A DNA stretch of 64,000 nt from Fretibacterium sp. OH1220_COT-178. Lineage in GTDB: Bacteria > Synergistota > Synergistia > Synergistales > Aminobacteriaceae. Of the stretch, positions 52,376 through 61,195 are shown one piece after another; within the stretch, counting starts at the first letter, position 1; each line of letters opens with the position of its first letter. The position numbers were made by a program, and so were the translations under genes. Location of the stretch: NCBI RefSeq assembly GCF_003860125.1, contig NZ_RQYL01000002.1, forward strand, positions 1-64,000, given 5' to 3'. Below the pieces are notes generated by a model that saw nothing but the letters and a program-made list of their open reading frames with translations, ran no database searches and was not told where the DNA came from.

Positions 52376-53329
52376 TCACTCCGTAAACCAGTTGCGCCAC
52401 CGCCGGATCTCGCCGTCCTGCACGTCCTCCCGCCCCAGGAGCTCGATGGCACGGTCCATCCGCCGCAGCAGGCGGTCCCTGTGCTCCGGCAGCCTCCCCT
52501 TGATCGGGAAGGCGTTGGTCTTGTGAGTGCCGTCGTATACGGTCGGAATCTCCAGCAGGGAGAGAAGGCGCCGCCCCTCCATCAGCGACTCGAGAGGCCG
52601 CAGGCGCTTGAACTCCCCCGCCCGCACACGGCTCGCCAGTCCCGCTCCCTTGAACAGCACCAAGGTCACCACTGTGAGCTCGAAGGGGCGGGCGGCGTTC
52701 AACAGCCTCGCCGTCTCCTCGATATGCTCCTCCGAAAGCGCGCGCCCTCCCAGCCCCAGCATGACGTAGACGGAATAGCGCATACCGGCGCAGTCGAGGG
52801 CCCTCATGGCCGAAGCGTTCTCCAAACGTCCCACGCCCTTCTCCTGGTAGCGAAGCACCCGATCCGAGCCGGACTCGATTCCGAGGCAAAGGCGGTCGTA
52901 TCCAGCCGCGGAGAGCGACCGGAGCTCCGCCTCCGTCTTCGCCAGGACGTCATCCGCTCGGGCAAAGCCGGAGATGTATCCGACCTCGGGAAACGCGGAA
53001 CGGATTTTCTCGGCAATCCGCAGCAGCTTTTCCGTCGTCAGGGACAGGGGATTTCCTCCGGCCAGGAGGCAGCGCCGCACGGGCCTGCGGTCGCGTCCGT
53101 GGATGAAGCGCAGCTTTTCCACGTTGTCGAAGACCTCCGCCAGGGGGATCTCCCGATACCTCATGCCCTGGTTGAGGTCGCAGAAGAGGCAGCGTCCGTA
53201 ACTGCATCCCACGGTCACGGGAACCTGTACGGCGCGAGACTCGGCCATGGGAACGTAGTAAAAGGGGCCGTACTCCCCGTAAAGCTCTTGCCTGAGCTGT
53301 GCCGCCCTCTCGGCGAACCCGCGGTCCAC
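52376..53329 (-). CDS. Radical SAM protein
   Basis: This 317-residue enzyme has the cluster motif TVGCSYGRCLFCDL (C-x4-C-x2-C), a spacing used by a YgiQ/oxidase-like radical SAM subgroup. It is followed by LAGGNPLSL (SAM GG), GIESGSDRVLRYQEKG and VMLGLGG. GTG 53329 follows GGAGGG by 6 bases. The reaction is unknown. It is close to, but divergent from, the flavodiiron gene. Confidence 0.88.
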   Translation of the reverse strand: MDRGFAERAAQLRQELYGEYGPFYYVPMAESRAVQVPVTVGCSYGRCLFCDLNQGMRYREIPLAEVFDNVEKLRFIHGRDRRPVRRCLLAGGNPLSLTTEKLLRIAEKIRSAFPEVGYISGFARADDVLAKTEAELRSLSAAGYDRLCLGIESGSDRVLRYQEKGVGRLENASAMRALDCAGMRYSVYVMLGLGGRALSEEHIEETARLLNAARPFELTVVTLVLFKGAGLASRVRAGEFKRLRPLESLMEGRRLLSLLEIPTVYDGTHKTNAFPIKGRLPEHRDRLLRRMDRAIELLGREDVQDGEIRRWRNWFTE

Positions 53330-53539
53330 AATGATCCCTCCCCCGTTCCCTCATGATCCTGCTCCCGGTATTTTAACGTTTTTAACCGCCAAAACGAAGA
53401 ACGTCGACCAACTTGGGTCAACTTGGAGTAAAATAGGCGGAGACATCAGGAACGCCTCTCCCCGGTCGGGCCCCTTCGGCAAGAACGCCGGTTTGCGAGG
53501 GTCGTTTTTGTGCTTTTTATTTTCGAAAGGAGACCGACC

Positions 53540-54748
53540 ATGCATAAAGCCGTACCGGTCAACAGGGATACCTGGTGGGTGGGCGTCAACGACTATGAAA
53601 CGGACCTCTTCGAGTCCCTGTGGGACCTGCCCCAGGGCGTCGCCTACAACGCATACGTCGTGATGGGGGAGAAGACCGCCGCTATCGACACGGTCAAGGG
53701 CCCGTGGGTCGACGAGTACATCCAAAAGTTGGAGGAGGTTCTGAACGGACGTCCTCTCGACTATCTGATCATCAACCACATGGAACCCGACCACGCGGGG
53801 CTGATCTCCCAGCTGCGGGCGCGCCACCCCGACCTGAAGTTCGTCGGCAACGTCAAGACCATGCCCCTCCTGAAGGGCTATCACGGCATCGACTCCAACA
53901 CCGTACAGGTGAAGGACGGGGACACTCTCGACCTCGGGGGACACGTGCTGCGGTTTGCGACCGTTCCCATGGTGCACTGGCCGGAGAGCATGGTGACCTT
54001 CGACACGACGACGGGCGTCCTGTTCTCCAACGACTCATTCGGCGGCTACGGCGCCCACGAGGGGGGCCTCTTCGACGACGCCAAGACGCGGGAGCGGTGG
54101 GAGGACGAGATGCTGCGCTACTACGCGACCATCGTCGGCCGCTACTCCAACGTCGTCCAGGTCGCCCTCAAGAAACTCGCCCCCCTGCCCGTCAAGTTCA
54201 TCTTCCCCGCCCACGGAACCCTGTTCCGCGACGACGTCGAGCAGGTCATCGAGCTGTACGACCGCTGGAGCCGCTATGAGGCCGAATGCGGCGCCGTCGT
54301 CGTCTACGGCTCCATGTACGGCAACACCAGGAGAATGGCCGAGGCCGTCTGTAGCGGACTTTCCGAGAGCGGGGTCAAGAACGTCCGCCTCTACGACGCC
54401 GCAAGGAACGGACACTCGTACATCCTGCGCGACATCTGGCGCTACAAGGGATTTGCCCTGCTGGGCTGCACCTACAACACCCTGCTCTTCCCGCCGATGG
54501 AGGCCCTCTGCTCGAAACTGCTCAACCGCATGCCCAAGAACCGCCTTTTGGGCATCGCGGGCAGCTACAGCTGGAGCCGCGGTGCGCTGGACGCGCTTCG
54601 GGAGTTTGCCGAGAAGATCAAGCTGGAGAAGATCGGCCCCGAAATCGAGGTGTTCACCTCCCCCACCCCCGAGGACCTGGAGCAGTGCGTGGAACTGGGG
54701 AAAAACCTGGGACAGCAGGTGGGGGGACCCTGCGGGCTTCGAGGATAA
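53540..54748 (+). CDS. fprA: Flavodiiron protein (A-type flavoprotein, FprA/ROO)
   Basis: This 402-residue enzyme reduces oxygen or nitric oxide with a diiron site and FMN. It has the metallo-beta-lactamase core with ligands His, Glu, Asp, His in NHMEPDHAG, His in PMVHWPESM, Asp in FSNDSFGGYG and His in FPAHGTLF, then a flavodoxin domain (VVVYGSMYGNTRRMAEAVCSGL, GCTYNTLLFPPME, GSYSWSRGA). No rubredoxin domain. ATG 53540 follows GGAG by 8 bases. It protects an anaerobe from oxygen. Confidence 0.95.
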   Translation: MHKAVPVNRDTWWVGVNDYETDLFESLWDLPQGVAYNAYVVMGEKTAAIDTVKGPWVDEYIQKLEEVLNGRPLDYLIINHMEPDHAGLISQLRARHPDLKFVGNVKTMPLLKGYHGIDSNTVQVKDGDTLDLGGHVLRFATVPMVHWPESMVTFDTTTGVLFSNDSFGGYGAHEGGLFDDAKTRERWEDEMLRYYATIVGRYSNVVQVALKKLAPLPVKFIFPAHGTLFRDDVEQVIELYDRWSRYEAECGAVVVYGSMYGNTRRMAEAVCSGLSESGVKNVRLYDAARNGHSYILRDIWRYKGFALLGCTYNTLLFPPMEALCSKLLNRMPKNRLLGIAGSYSWSRGALDALREFAEKIKLEKIGPEIEVFTSPTPEDLEQCVELGKNLGQQVGGPCGLRG

Positions 54749-54788
54749 CCTAGGTTCTCGCTAAAACGCCGGAGGCATCGATCGTTGG

Positions 54789-54816
54789 ACGCTCCGTCGA
54801 CGGCGGAGCGTTTTTT
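54789..54816 (+). terminator. Terminator after the flavodiiron gene
   Basis: ACGCTCCG (54789-54796) pairs with CGGAGCGT (54804-54811) around a 7-base loop, followed by a run of six T including the last stem base. Confidence 0.85.
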
Positions 54817-54872
54817 CTGAGTTTTGCTATCCATTGAAGGGGTTTTCCTCTTCAACCAGGGAGGGAAAGATT

Positions 54873-55775
54873 TTGCCCAATTGGCTGAAGGGCTCCGCAC
54901 TCGTTCTGTTCGGCGCGTTTCTCTGGGGAACGCTCGCCGCGTTCTCCAAGGAGGCGTCGTCCCTGCACCCCGTGACGGGAGCCGTCGTCAGGGCGGCATT
55001 GGCGGCCCTGGGCTGTTTCGTCTGGTTCGGGGTGAGAAGTCCGGACGTCCTCAAGGTGGGGCTCAGGGATCTGGTGCTCCTTTGCATTTACGGAGGGGTT
55101 TCGGCAGGCTTCATTTATGGAGGATTCATGACCGCCTTGACCTACCTTTCCGTGGCCGCAACCGAAGTGATCTATTACACGTTCCCGCTCTTCACCACCT
55201 TCTTCGGCGCGCTGCTCCTGAGGGAACGCCCGACCGCCATGCAAATCCTCTCCGGAATCCTGATCCTGGCCGGCGTGCTCTGCATGGCACTCCTGACGGA
55301 CTCCGGGGCCGAGACCTCCTTTCCCCTGCCCGGGCTGATCGCCGCCATGCTCTCCGTCCTGGGCATGACGGTCCAGTCCCTGACCATGCGCTGGAACGGG
55401 AGGTCCGGTTGGCTGCGCCCCTGGACTCTTTTCAGCTGGGCACAGTTCTTTGCCTTCGTCTGGCTGGCCCTGTACAAAACCCTGACGCTCGGCTGGGCGG
55501 ACCTCCCCTCGCTCTCCGGCGCCTCCTGGGGATTGCTGCTCTACCTGGGATTCGTCGTCACCCTGCTGGGCTACGGAGCCTACAACCTGGGGCTCCGCCA
55601 CGTCCGGGCCTCTACGGGCAGCATGCTGGCCTCCTTCGAGCTGGTCACCGCGGTCGTCCTGTCGGCGCTTCTGTTCCATGCGATCCCCTCGACGGGCGAG
55701 ATCTTGGGGTGCATCATCATCCTGATCGCCCTAGTGATGAGCGCTCGGGGCGCCCAATCCAACGCATCCGCATGA
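54873..55775 (+). CDS. EamA/DMT-family transporter
   Basis: The 300-residue protein has ten membrane segments made of two EamA repeats: LVLFGAFLWGTLAAFSKEA in the first, and GLIAAMLSVLGMTVQSLTMRW in the second. TTG 54873 follows GGAGGG by 7 bases and is preferred to ATG 54834. It likely exports a metabolite. Its stop overlaps the start of the next gene (ATGA). Confidence 0.9.
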   Translation: MPNWLKGSALVLFGAFLWGTLAAFSKEASSLHPVTGAVVRAALAALGCFVWFGVRSPDVLKVGLRDLVLLCIYGGVSAGFIYGGFMTALTYLSVAATEVIYYTFPLFTTFFGALLLRERPTAMQILSGILILAGVLCMALLTDSGAETSFPLPGLIAAMLSVLGMTVQSLTMRWNGRSGWLRPWTLFSWAQFFAFVWLALYKTLTLGWADLPSLSGASWGLLLYLGFVVTLLGYGAYNLGLRHVRASTGSMLASFELVTAVVLSALLFHAIPSTGEILGCIIILIALVMSARGAQSNASA

Positions 55776-56731
55776 AGCGCGCTCTCCCCGTCCTGCTCAA
55801 ATACGGGATATCTCTTTTGTGCCTGATCTACGCCTTCCGGGGCGTCCCGCTGAGGGACCTTTGGGGCGCTTTGCGTCGCTTTCCCGTCCCCCCCATGTTC
55901 ACCGCGGTCGCGGTGTCCTTCGTGGCCTACGCCGTCATGGGGGGGCGGCTCACTCGCATGAACGTTCCCACGCTTTCGTTCCGCTCCTGCTTTTGTGCCG
56001 TCCTGGCAGGACTGGCCTTGAACAACGTGCTGCCCGCCAAGGCCGGGGAGGTGGCCAAGGCCGTCTGGATCGGGCGCAGCAACCGCCTGCCCCTGGACAC
56101 CGCTCTCGGGATCGTCTTCATGGAGCGCTTCTTCGACGTCAACGTCCTGGCGCTGCTGAGCCTGTGGTTCGTCTGGCACATGGGACAGCGCAACGCCGGC
56201 CTCCTCCTTCTGCTCTGCCTGGCCGTGGGCTGGTTCGTCCTTTTTCTTCTGCGCCGCAGGCCGGAGCGAGCCGCCTTTTTGGCGCGCCTGCCTCTGCCCC
56301 CCAAAATTTCGGAATTTCTCCAGCATTTTCTGTCCGCTCTCGCAAGACACATGTCCGCAGGACGGCTCGCATGGATGACCGCCACCTCCCTGCTGGTGTG
56401 GGTCCTCTATTCCCTGGAGATGTACGTCGTGCTCAACGGCGTCGCCGGGCTGGACCTGAACCGGAAGGCCGCCCTGAGCGTCTTTGCCGTCAGCAGCCTG
56501 GGGATGCTCCTGCCCTCCTCCCCCGGGGCGATCGGCGTCTACGAGGCCGTCGCCGTCGCGGCCCTGCGGGCCCACGACGTTCCGCACGACCAGGCCCTGG
56601 CCGCGGCGCTCTTCGCCCACATGACGCAGTTCGTCCCCGTCACCCTGGCGGGCGGCCTCGCAATGTTGTGTTTTCCCTCGGGGAGGGCGGAGGAGGGAGA
56701 GGAGCACGAATCGCCTCTCTCCAAGGAGTGA
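55772..56731 (+). CDS. YbhN/LPG-synthase-type membrane protein
   Basis: The 319-residue protein has about eight membrane segments typical of the lysylphosphatidylglycerol-synthase membrane domain family: FCAVLAGLALNNVLPAKAGEVAKAVWIGR, VFMERFFDVNVLALLS, and AVSSLGMLLPSSPGAIGVYEAVAVAAL (the conserved PSSPG-x-G-x-YE). There is no cytoplasmic aminoacyltransferase domain, so it is likely a YbhN-like lipid or envelope protein. Translation is coupled to the EamA gene. Confidence 0.87.
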   Translation: MKRALPVLLKYGISLLCLIYAFRGVPLRDLWGALRRFPVPPMFTAVAVSFVAYAVMGGRLTRMNVPTLSFRSCFCAVLAGLALNNVLPAKAGEVAKAVWIGRSNRLPLDTALGIVFMERFFDVNVLALLSLWFVWHMGQRNAGLLLLLCLAVGWFVLFLLRRRPERAAFLARLPLPPKISEFLQHFLSALARHMSAGRLAWMTATSLLVWVLYSLEMYVVLNGVAGLDLNRKAALSVFAVSSLGMLLPSSPGAIGVYEAVAVAALRAHDVPHDQALAAALFAHMTQFVPVTLAGGLAMLCFPSGRAEEGEEHESPLSKE

Positions 56732-56749
56732 GGCGGCCCTTACGGGCGA

Positions 56750-56789
56750 GGGCCGGACCTTCGCAACTGCCGTTGCGAGAGCCCGGCCC
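56750..56789. terminator. Two-tier hairpin between convergent genes
   Basis: GGGCCGG (56750-56756) pairs with CCGGCCC (56783-56789), and inside it TCGCAAC (56761-56767) pairs with GTTGCGA (56772-56778). It lies between the YbhN-like gene and the lipoprotein gene and may end both. Confidence 0.6.
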
Positions 56790-56799
56790 AGGAAACGGA

Positions 56800-57363
56800 C
56801 TACTGCCTCGTGATGGAGAAGACGACGTCGAATTCGTAAAGTCGGCTGCCGTCCCGGCGCTGTCCCTTGACCGTGACCTCGCCCTCATTGGCGCTCGTCA
56901 GATGCACGGAAAGCGTCTGCGTTCCTCCGGGCAGAGCGAACTCGTAACGGTCGCCGCCGACCGACACCGGGGCGAACATCCTGCCGTTGAACTCGTCCCC
57001 GACATCGTAGCTCTTGCCCGGAGCCCTGAACTTGCTCCAGAAGCCGAAGATCACCTCTCCGGCATGTTCGAGCCCCGCTTCGACGACGCCCATCCTGAGA
57101 TAGCCGGCCTCCATAACGGCCTCCGTCTCTCGTCCTCCCTCGATGAAACTGCCGCTCCCGTCGTGGACGTCCCAGGCTCCGTCGAGGGCCGCCGTCGCAC
57201 CGGGCGCCGGATTCGGCTTGGGAGAGACCCCAGGTCCGGGCTCCGGATTGGGCGCGGGCCTCGCGCCGCTTCCGCCTCCGCCTCCACCGCAGCCGCCCAG
57301 GGACAGCAGCGCCACGCACAGCAGTACGATCAGGACACGAGACCAATTGAAACGACGCATCAT
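56800..57363 (-). CDS. Putative lipoprotein with Pro/Gly-rich linker
   Basis: The 187-residue protein has a lipoprotein signal (LIVLLCVALLSLGGC) followed by a poly-Gly and Pro/Asn-rich linker (about residues 26-58) and a beta-rich C-terminal domain (LDGAWDVHDGSGSFIEGG ... GDRYEFALPGGTQTLSVHL). I recognise no family. The domain resembles a small sensor or binding domain of the calycin type, but this is only an impression. The layout suggests surface exposure. Confidence 0.75.
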   Translation of the reverse strand: MMRRFNWSRVLIVLLCVALLSLGGCGGGGGGSGARPAPNPEPGPGVSPKPNPAPGATAALDGAWDVHDGSGSFIEGGRETEAVMEAGYLRMGVVEAGLEHAGEVIFGFWSKFRAPGKSYDVGDEFNGRMFAPVSVGGDRYEFALPGGTQTLSVHLTSANEGEVTVKGQRRDGSRLYEFDVVFSITRQ

Positions 57364-57576
57364 ACATCTCCTCCTTTGAGATCGGACCTTACGTTTTTAT
57401 GCCTTTTACGTCGTCGATGGATCGGGCTCCGCGGCGCCTCGACAGGAACGGAAACGCCAGAACTCCGGACAAGGAACCGGAAAGGGAGAAGGCCCAAAAT
57501 ATCCCTTGCCCGAACCGGGCGCCCCGTCGGCCGCAAGGACGGCTTTCGCCCAAACGCCCTTGCCGAGTTCTCCCCC

Positions 57577-57864
57577 TCAGCGCAGCCCCATTCCCAGGAG
57601 GAGCAGCTGGAACGACGGCGACATCAACAGGGACACGACGGCGATCAGAATCCCGACGATGCCCAGCGCCGTCTGTTTTTTGGCGACCGCGATCCCCCCG
57701 AGCAGAAGGCCCAGGGGCGCGAAGAGGAGCGCCAGAAAAAAGATGCTGACGATGCTGCAGATGACGCTGGATATCCCCAGGGTATTGCTCTGGCCCTGCA
57801 CCACGACCACGTTCTTCCCCTTCTCCTCGCTGCCTGCGCCCTGACGAACTTCCTTCTCCGACAT
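57577..57864 (-). CDS. Small two-helix membrane protein
   Basis: The 95-residue protein has a charged N-terminal 30 residues and two membrane helices (ISSVICSIVSIFFLALLFAPLGLLLGGIAVA and GIVGILIAVVSLLM). It starts at ATG 57864 with GGAG upstream. It carries the repeated operator-promoter (57950) in front, so it belongs to the local regulon. Function unknown; the layout is like DUF4190-type proteins. Confidence 0.65.
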   Translation of the reverse strand: MSEKEVRQGAGSEEKGKNVVVVQGQSNTLGISSVICSIVSIFFLALLFAPLGLLLGGIAVAKKQTALGIVGILIAVVSLLMSPSFQLLLLGMGLR

Positions 57865-57949
57865 GAAAAACTCTCCTTTCGTTTTTGCGGGATCCGGCCG
57901 GCTCCTCGCTCTTGGAATACGCTTAATTTACTGTTGCAGTTCCCAAAAT

Positions 57950-57966
57950 TCAAATGCGTTTGATCG
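57950..57966 (-). promoter_or_regulatory. Operator A with promoter for the 57577-57864 gene
   Basis: TCAAATGCGTTTGATCG holds the palindrome TCAAA-TGCG-TTTGA. On the minus strand the end of the site forms a -35 (TTGAAT) followed after 17 bases by TAAATT (-10). The same layout recurs at 60087 and, with a one-base change, 63849. Confidence 0.7.
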
Positions 57967-58097
57967 AAGGCGGGAGCGTTGTGTCTCAATCCGAATCTTC
58001 GGGGCCGTCTTTACGAGGCTACTTTACCCAGCCGATTCCCCACACTGAGCCTTCGCTGAAAAACATGAGGCACGAACGGGCCTGCAGAAAAATGCCT

Positions 58098-59300
58098 CTA
58101 GCTTCTGGCCCCGGCCTTCAGCAAGAGTTTTTCGACCCTTTGGCTGTCCTCCAAACGACGCTTCGTCTCCCTCTGCCACTCGCGGTCATTCTCCTTGCCT
58201 TCACGGAGGGCGGCCTGCAAATACCGTTGACGGGCGCGGATCAGGGAAAGCGGGGTATCGCCAACCGCGTTTTTGGCGTTGGGGTCGGCACCGACCTGCA
58301 GCAAAGCTTGGATGCCCTCGTAAGGCATGTACCCCTCCCTCAGCGCCATGAGGAGAGGCGTGAATCCGCTCCTGCCTCCTCTATTGGGGTCGGCCCCCGC
58401 AGCCACAAGTTCCCTGACGAGGCCGATGTCTCTCCGGACCGTCTCCTTCGTCGGCTCGTTGCTGTCGTCATCGTCCCCGGCAGACCGTCCGAGAACGGCC
58501 AGAATCGGGGTCGTCCTCCGGATGGGATCCCTGGCGTTCGGGTCGACCCCGGCACGGAGCAGGCGCCGAACCTTGCCGAGATCACCGGCATAACAGGCTC
58601 TGATCAATGCCTGCTCCTGCTTGGAAAGAGGTTTTCCCTGCATCTCCTCGAGGCCCTTAGCCCCAGCCTTCAGCAGCAGTTCCTTGACCTCGGCACTTGC
58701 GCGGGAGACCTCCATCATGCCAAATTCTTTATAGGCACTCTCGCCGATGACGGCATAGTACAGCGGCGTATCGCCCAGGGGATCGAAAACGTTGACGTCG
58801 GCCCCCGCCTCGATGAGCAGACGGACGACCTCCGGATCGACCGCCTTTCCGGCACCATCCCGGACGTAGAAGAGCGCCGCTATCAGGGGCGTGTGCCCTT
58901 CCTTATCCCTGAAATTAGCATCGGCCCCCGCCTCGATGAGCGCTCGGACCTTGGCGGCGGAGGGGACGGAGAAGCTATGCCGCGAGGTACTGCACGCGAG
59001 GAACAGAGCCGAATGCCCGGACGAACCCAACCCGTCCACCCTGGCGCCGGACTCGAGAAGAAACGCCACAACCCGATCATCCGGGTTCTCCAGGGAGCGT
59101 ATCAGCGCAGTATCCCCGTTCGGCTGCTTCCCATTGGGGTTCGCGCCCGAACGAACCGCAGCCTGGACCTTCGCCAGATCTCCCTGAGCGCAAAGCTCAA
59201 AAAAATCCCCCTGCGCCGCCTGGGACATTCTGACCGCACACGCCGCCATCAGAAAAGAAAACGCGGCAAAACCGATCAAACGACGAGAAAACTCTCCCAT
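58098..59300 (-). CDS. Exported ankyrin-repeat protein 1
   Basis: The 400-residue protein has an N-terminal signal (GFAAFSFLMAAC, perhaps a lipobox) followed by about eight ankyrin repeats. Examples are AAVRSGANPNGKQPNGDTALIRSL, ALIEAGADANFRDKEGHTPLIAAL, LLIEAGADVNVFDPLGDTPLYYAV and ALLQVGADPNAKNAVGDTPLSLIRA. ATG 59300 follows GGAGG by 8 bases. It lies 53 bases downstream of the helix-turn-helix gene, with which it is probably co-transcribed. Ankyrin repeats bind proteins; the partner is unknown. Confidence 0.9.
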   Translation of the reverse strand: MGEFSRRLIGFAAFSFLMAACAVRMSQAAQGDFFELCAQGDLAKVQAAVRSGANPNGKQPNGDTALIRSLENPDDRVVAFLLESGARVDGLGSSGHSALFLACSTSRHSFSVPSAAKVRALIEAGADANFRDKEGHTPLIAALFYVRDGAGKAVDPEVVRLLIEAGADVNVFDPLGDTPLYYAVIGESAYKEFGMMEVSRASAEVKELLLKAGAKGLEEMQGKPLSKQEQALIRACYAGDLGKVRRLLRAGVDPNARDPIRRTTPILAVLGRSAGDDDDSNEPTKETVRRDIGLVRELVAAGADPNRGGRSGFTPLLMALREGYMPYEGIQALLQVGADPNAKNAVGDTPLSLIRARQRYLQAALREGKENDREWQRETKRRLEDSQRVEKLLLKAGARS

Positions 59301-59353
59301 GAACGATCCTCCTCTCCGAACGTCAGCCAACTTTCGGCATGAACACGAAAACC

Positions 59354-60013
59354 CTAATCCTCCCCGGAAGACTCCTCCCAAGTCCCCTCCAGAGCTCGCC
59401 GCATCTGCCCCCAGGAGGTTCGAAGCGCTTGCGCCTTCTCATCGGAAAGCCCCTTACCCCGTCTTGGACGAATCAGGCGCTCCAAATACTCCTCTTCGCA
59501 AAAATCCAAAATCAGCGCAAAAATCCCATCGTCATAGCTCTCCCTTCTACCACTCCTCCGGTAAAGGGGGTCCAGCCTGGCAGCCCAAGTCTCATTCTGC
59601 TTCATGCGACGAAACAGGCGGCTGACGTTCGACTGATCCCTTCCCATGACAATCGCAATTTCATTCTGCCCCCAGTAGAATTTATTGGCCAACCTCCTCC
59701 TCTCCATTTTTAAACGGGCAAAGTGTGGAATGGGGATCCGCTCGTCCAGAAAAGCTTCGATCCTTTCCAGGACACTTGCCTCCGTATCCTTCAAGCCCAA
59801 TTCCATCTGAACGCAATACTGATGCGCAAAAAGCCTCATCCTCTTCTGTACGGCCCTACGCTGTAGAACAAAATTGCGGCACGCCAGGAAAAGCCGCCGA
59901 CGGCGCTCCCCGTTCAGCCAGTGAGGGACCTCGATCCTCTCGCATACTTCCGGCGAGGTGCTTGAATACGAGTTGGCCTTCGGCATCGATGGTCTTCTCT
60001 CCTCTTCGCTCAT
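59354..60013 (-). CDS. Putative helix-turn-helix DNA-binding protein
   Basis: This 219-residue basic protein has an N-terminal Arg-rich helix region (LNGERRRRLFLACRNFVLQRRAVQKRMRLF) and a likely helix-turn-helix around residues 113-136 (FYWGQNEIAIVMGRDQSNVSRLFRRM). The C-terminal region carries more acidic residues. I do not recognise a named family. ATG 60013 follows GGAGG by 7 bases. The gene has the repeated operator at its promoter and a half-site next to its ribosome-binding site, which fits an autoregulated repressor. Confidence 0.65.
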   Translation of the reverse strand: MSEEERRPSMPKANSYSSTSPEVCERIEVPHWLNGERRRRLFLACRNFVLQRRAVQKRMRLFAHQYCVQMELGLKDTEASVLERIEAFLDERIPIPHFARLKMERRRLANKFYWGQNEIAIVMGRDQSNVSRLFRRMKQNETWAARLDPLYRRSGRRESYDDGIFALILDFCEEEYLERLIRPRRGKGLSDEKAQALRTSWGQMRRALEGTWEESSGED

Positions 60014-60028
60014 TCCCCGACCTCCTCA

Positions 60029-60038
60029 ATCAAACGCA
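60029..60038 (-). promoter_or_regulatory. Operator half-site at the ribosome-binding site
   Basis: ATCAAACGCA on the plus strand equals one half of the repeated operator and ends a few bases upstream of GGAGG of the helix-turn-helix gene. Confidence 0.45.
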
Positions 60039-60086
60039 CGCCTCAGACTCACTACATTGATAATTTATACTGAAACGATGTGTAAC

Positions 60087-60103
60087 TCAAATGCGTTTGA
60101 TCG
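60087..60103 (-). promoter_or_regulatory. Operator B with promoter for the HTH-ankyrin unit
   Basis: TCAAATGCGTTTGATCG is identical to operator A. On the minus strand TTGAGT (-35) is followed after 17 bases by TAAATT, the same spacing and -10 as in operator A. Confidence 0.72.
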
Positions 60104-60141
60104 CTTTTCTACATTATTCACATTGGACCAAAGGCGAAATA

Positions 60142-60180
60142 TATCAGCGCCCCTCCCACAAATTCGGAGGGGCGCTGATA
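60142..60180 (-). terminator. Hairpin downstream of lemA
   Basis: Arms 60142-60156 and 60166-60180 pair perfectly over 15 bases around a 9-base loop. It stands 127 bases after the lemA stop; a short T-rich stretch follows on the minus strand. The gap between 60104 and 60306 holds no gene I can support. Confidence 0.65.
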
Positions 60181-60306
60181 CGTTCTTGTACAGCATCTTT
60201 CGAAATCTTGAGTGTGCACTTCGATTCTTAAGGAATCCGTTTACATATAAAATCAGGGCAAGGCATTGAGGCTCTGTCATGAGCCGTCACTTACGTTGCT
60301 AAAAAC

Positions 60307-61110
60307 TCAGTCCCCCTCATCTTCCATCGGGGGATGGGTCATTCCGGTTTCCTCATCCTTTTGCGTCGAAAAGCCCTTCGCATAGCGTTCCTTCAGGTCA
60401 CCGACGGCATCCAATCCCCTGCGAACGGTTGAGGCCGTTGCCGACGCGGCTTGGGAAAAGGCGTTTTTCAACGGCTCCTTGTGCTGAGCTGCAAATTCTC
60501 CGACGCTTGTCATTCCCTTTTTAAACATGGACTTCAACAGTTCACCGTCGGCGGTCTGAAAATCGTGGATGACGCCAAGATTCTCGGCACTGAAATAAGG
60601 GGCCTCCCTGAAGCCGAGGTTGGAGGCATATAGGACGTGCGGAATCTGTGAGCGGAGTGCATTGTAGTTTTTGCAGGCTGCGTTGTACCGCTCGCGTCTC
60701 GTCTGGATATCGCCCTCGAGGTCGCGCAGTTCGTTCATCAGCTGCCGGTAAGTGGTGTTCGCTTTCAGATCAGGAAAGCGTTCTGCACAGGCATTGATGG
60801 AGATAAGAGCTTCATTGGTTGCCGCAACGTTCTCGTTCAAACTTCCTGAGACGGTGATGTGCGTAAGCTTCTCGTGCTCTCCATAGGATCGGGCGATATC
60901 CATCAGACGGTTCGCCAGATCCGCCCGTTTCTGTACGGACGCCATAATGTTGGCGTTGCACTGTTTGACCTCCTGTGCCATACGGGACAACGAATTGTAC
61001 CCCAAGACAAAGAATATGATCACTCCAACAACAATCACCAGCAACAGCATTCCGAACATACGGATCACCCTCTTCAAAAATCTGACCATACAAATATTCA
61101 ACGCAAACAA
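60307..61110 (-). CDS. LemA-family membrane protein
   Basis: The 267-residue protein has one N-terminal membrane helix (MLLLVIVVGVIIFFVLGYNSL) and the LemA coiled domain: VKQCNANIMASVQKRADLANRLMDIARSYGEHE, LKANTTYRQLMNELRDLEGDIQTRRERYNAACKNYN, and ASNLGFREAPYFS. LemA proteins are envelope proteins whose role is not settled. TTG 61110 follows GAGGGG; ATG 61089 is an alternative. The tail is charged and may be disordered. Confidence 0.9.
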   Translation of the reverse strand: MFALNICMVRFLKRVIRMFGMLLLVIVVGVIIFFVLGYNSLSRMAQEVKQCNANIMASVQKRADLANRLMDIARSYGEHEKLTHITVSGSLNENVAATNEALISINACAERFPDLKANTTYRQLMNELRDLEGDIQTRRERYNAACKNYNALRSQIPHVLYASNLGFREAPYFSAENLGVIHDFQTADGELLKSMFKKGMTSVGEFAAQHKEPLKNAFSQAASATASTVRRGLDAVGDLKERYAKGFSTQKDEETGMTHPPMEDEGD

Positions 61111-61195
61111 GAAGGCCCCTCTACGCCAAGAATTCTTGAACCAGCAACTGTCGGCTCCTCCAATATCGGATCTTGTCCACTCAAGAGAAATCAGT

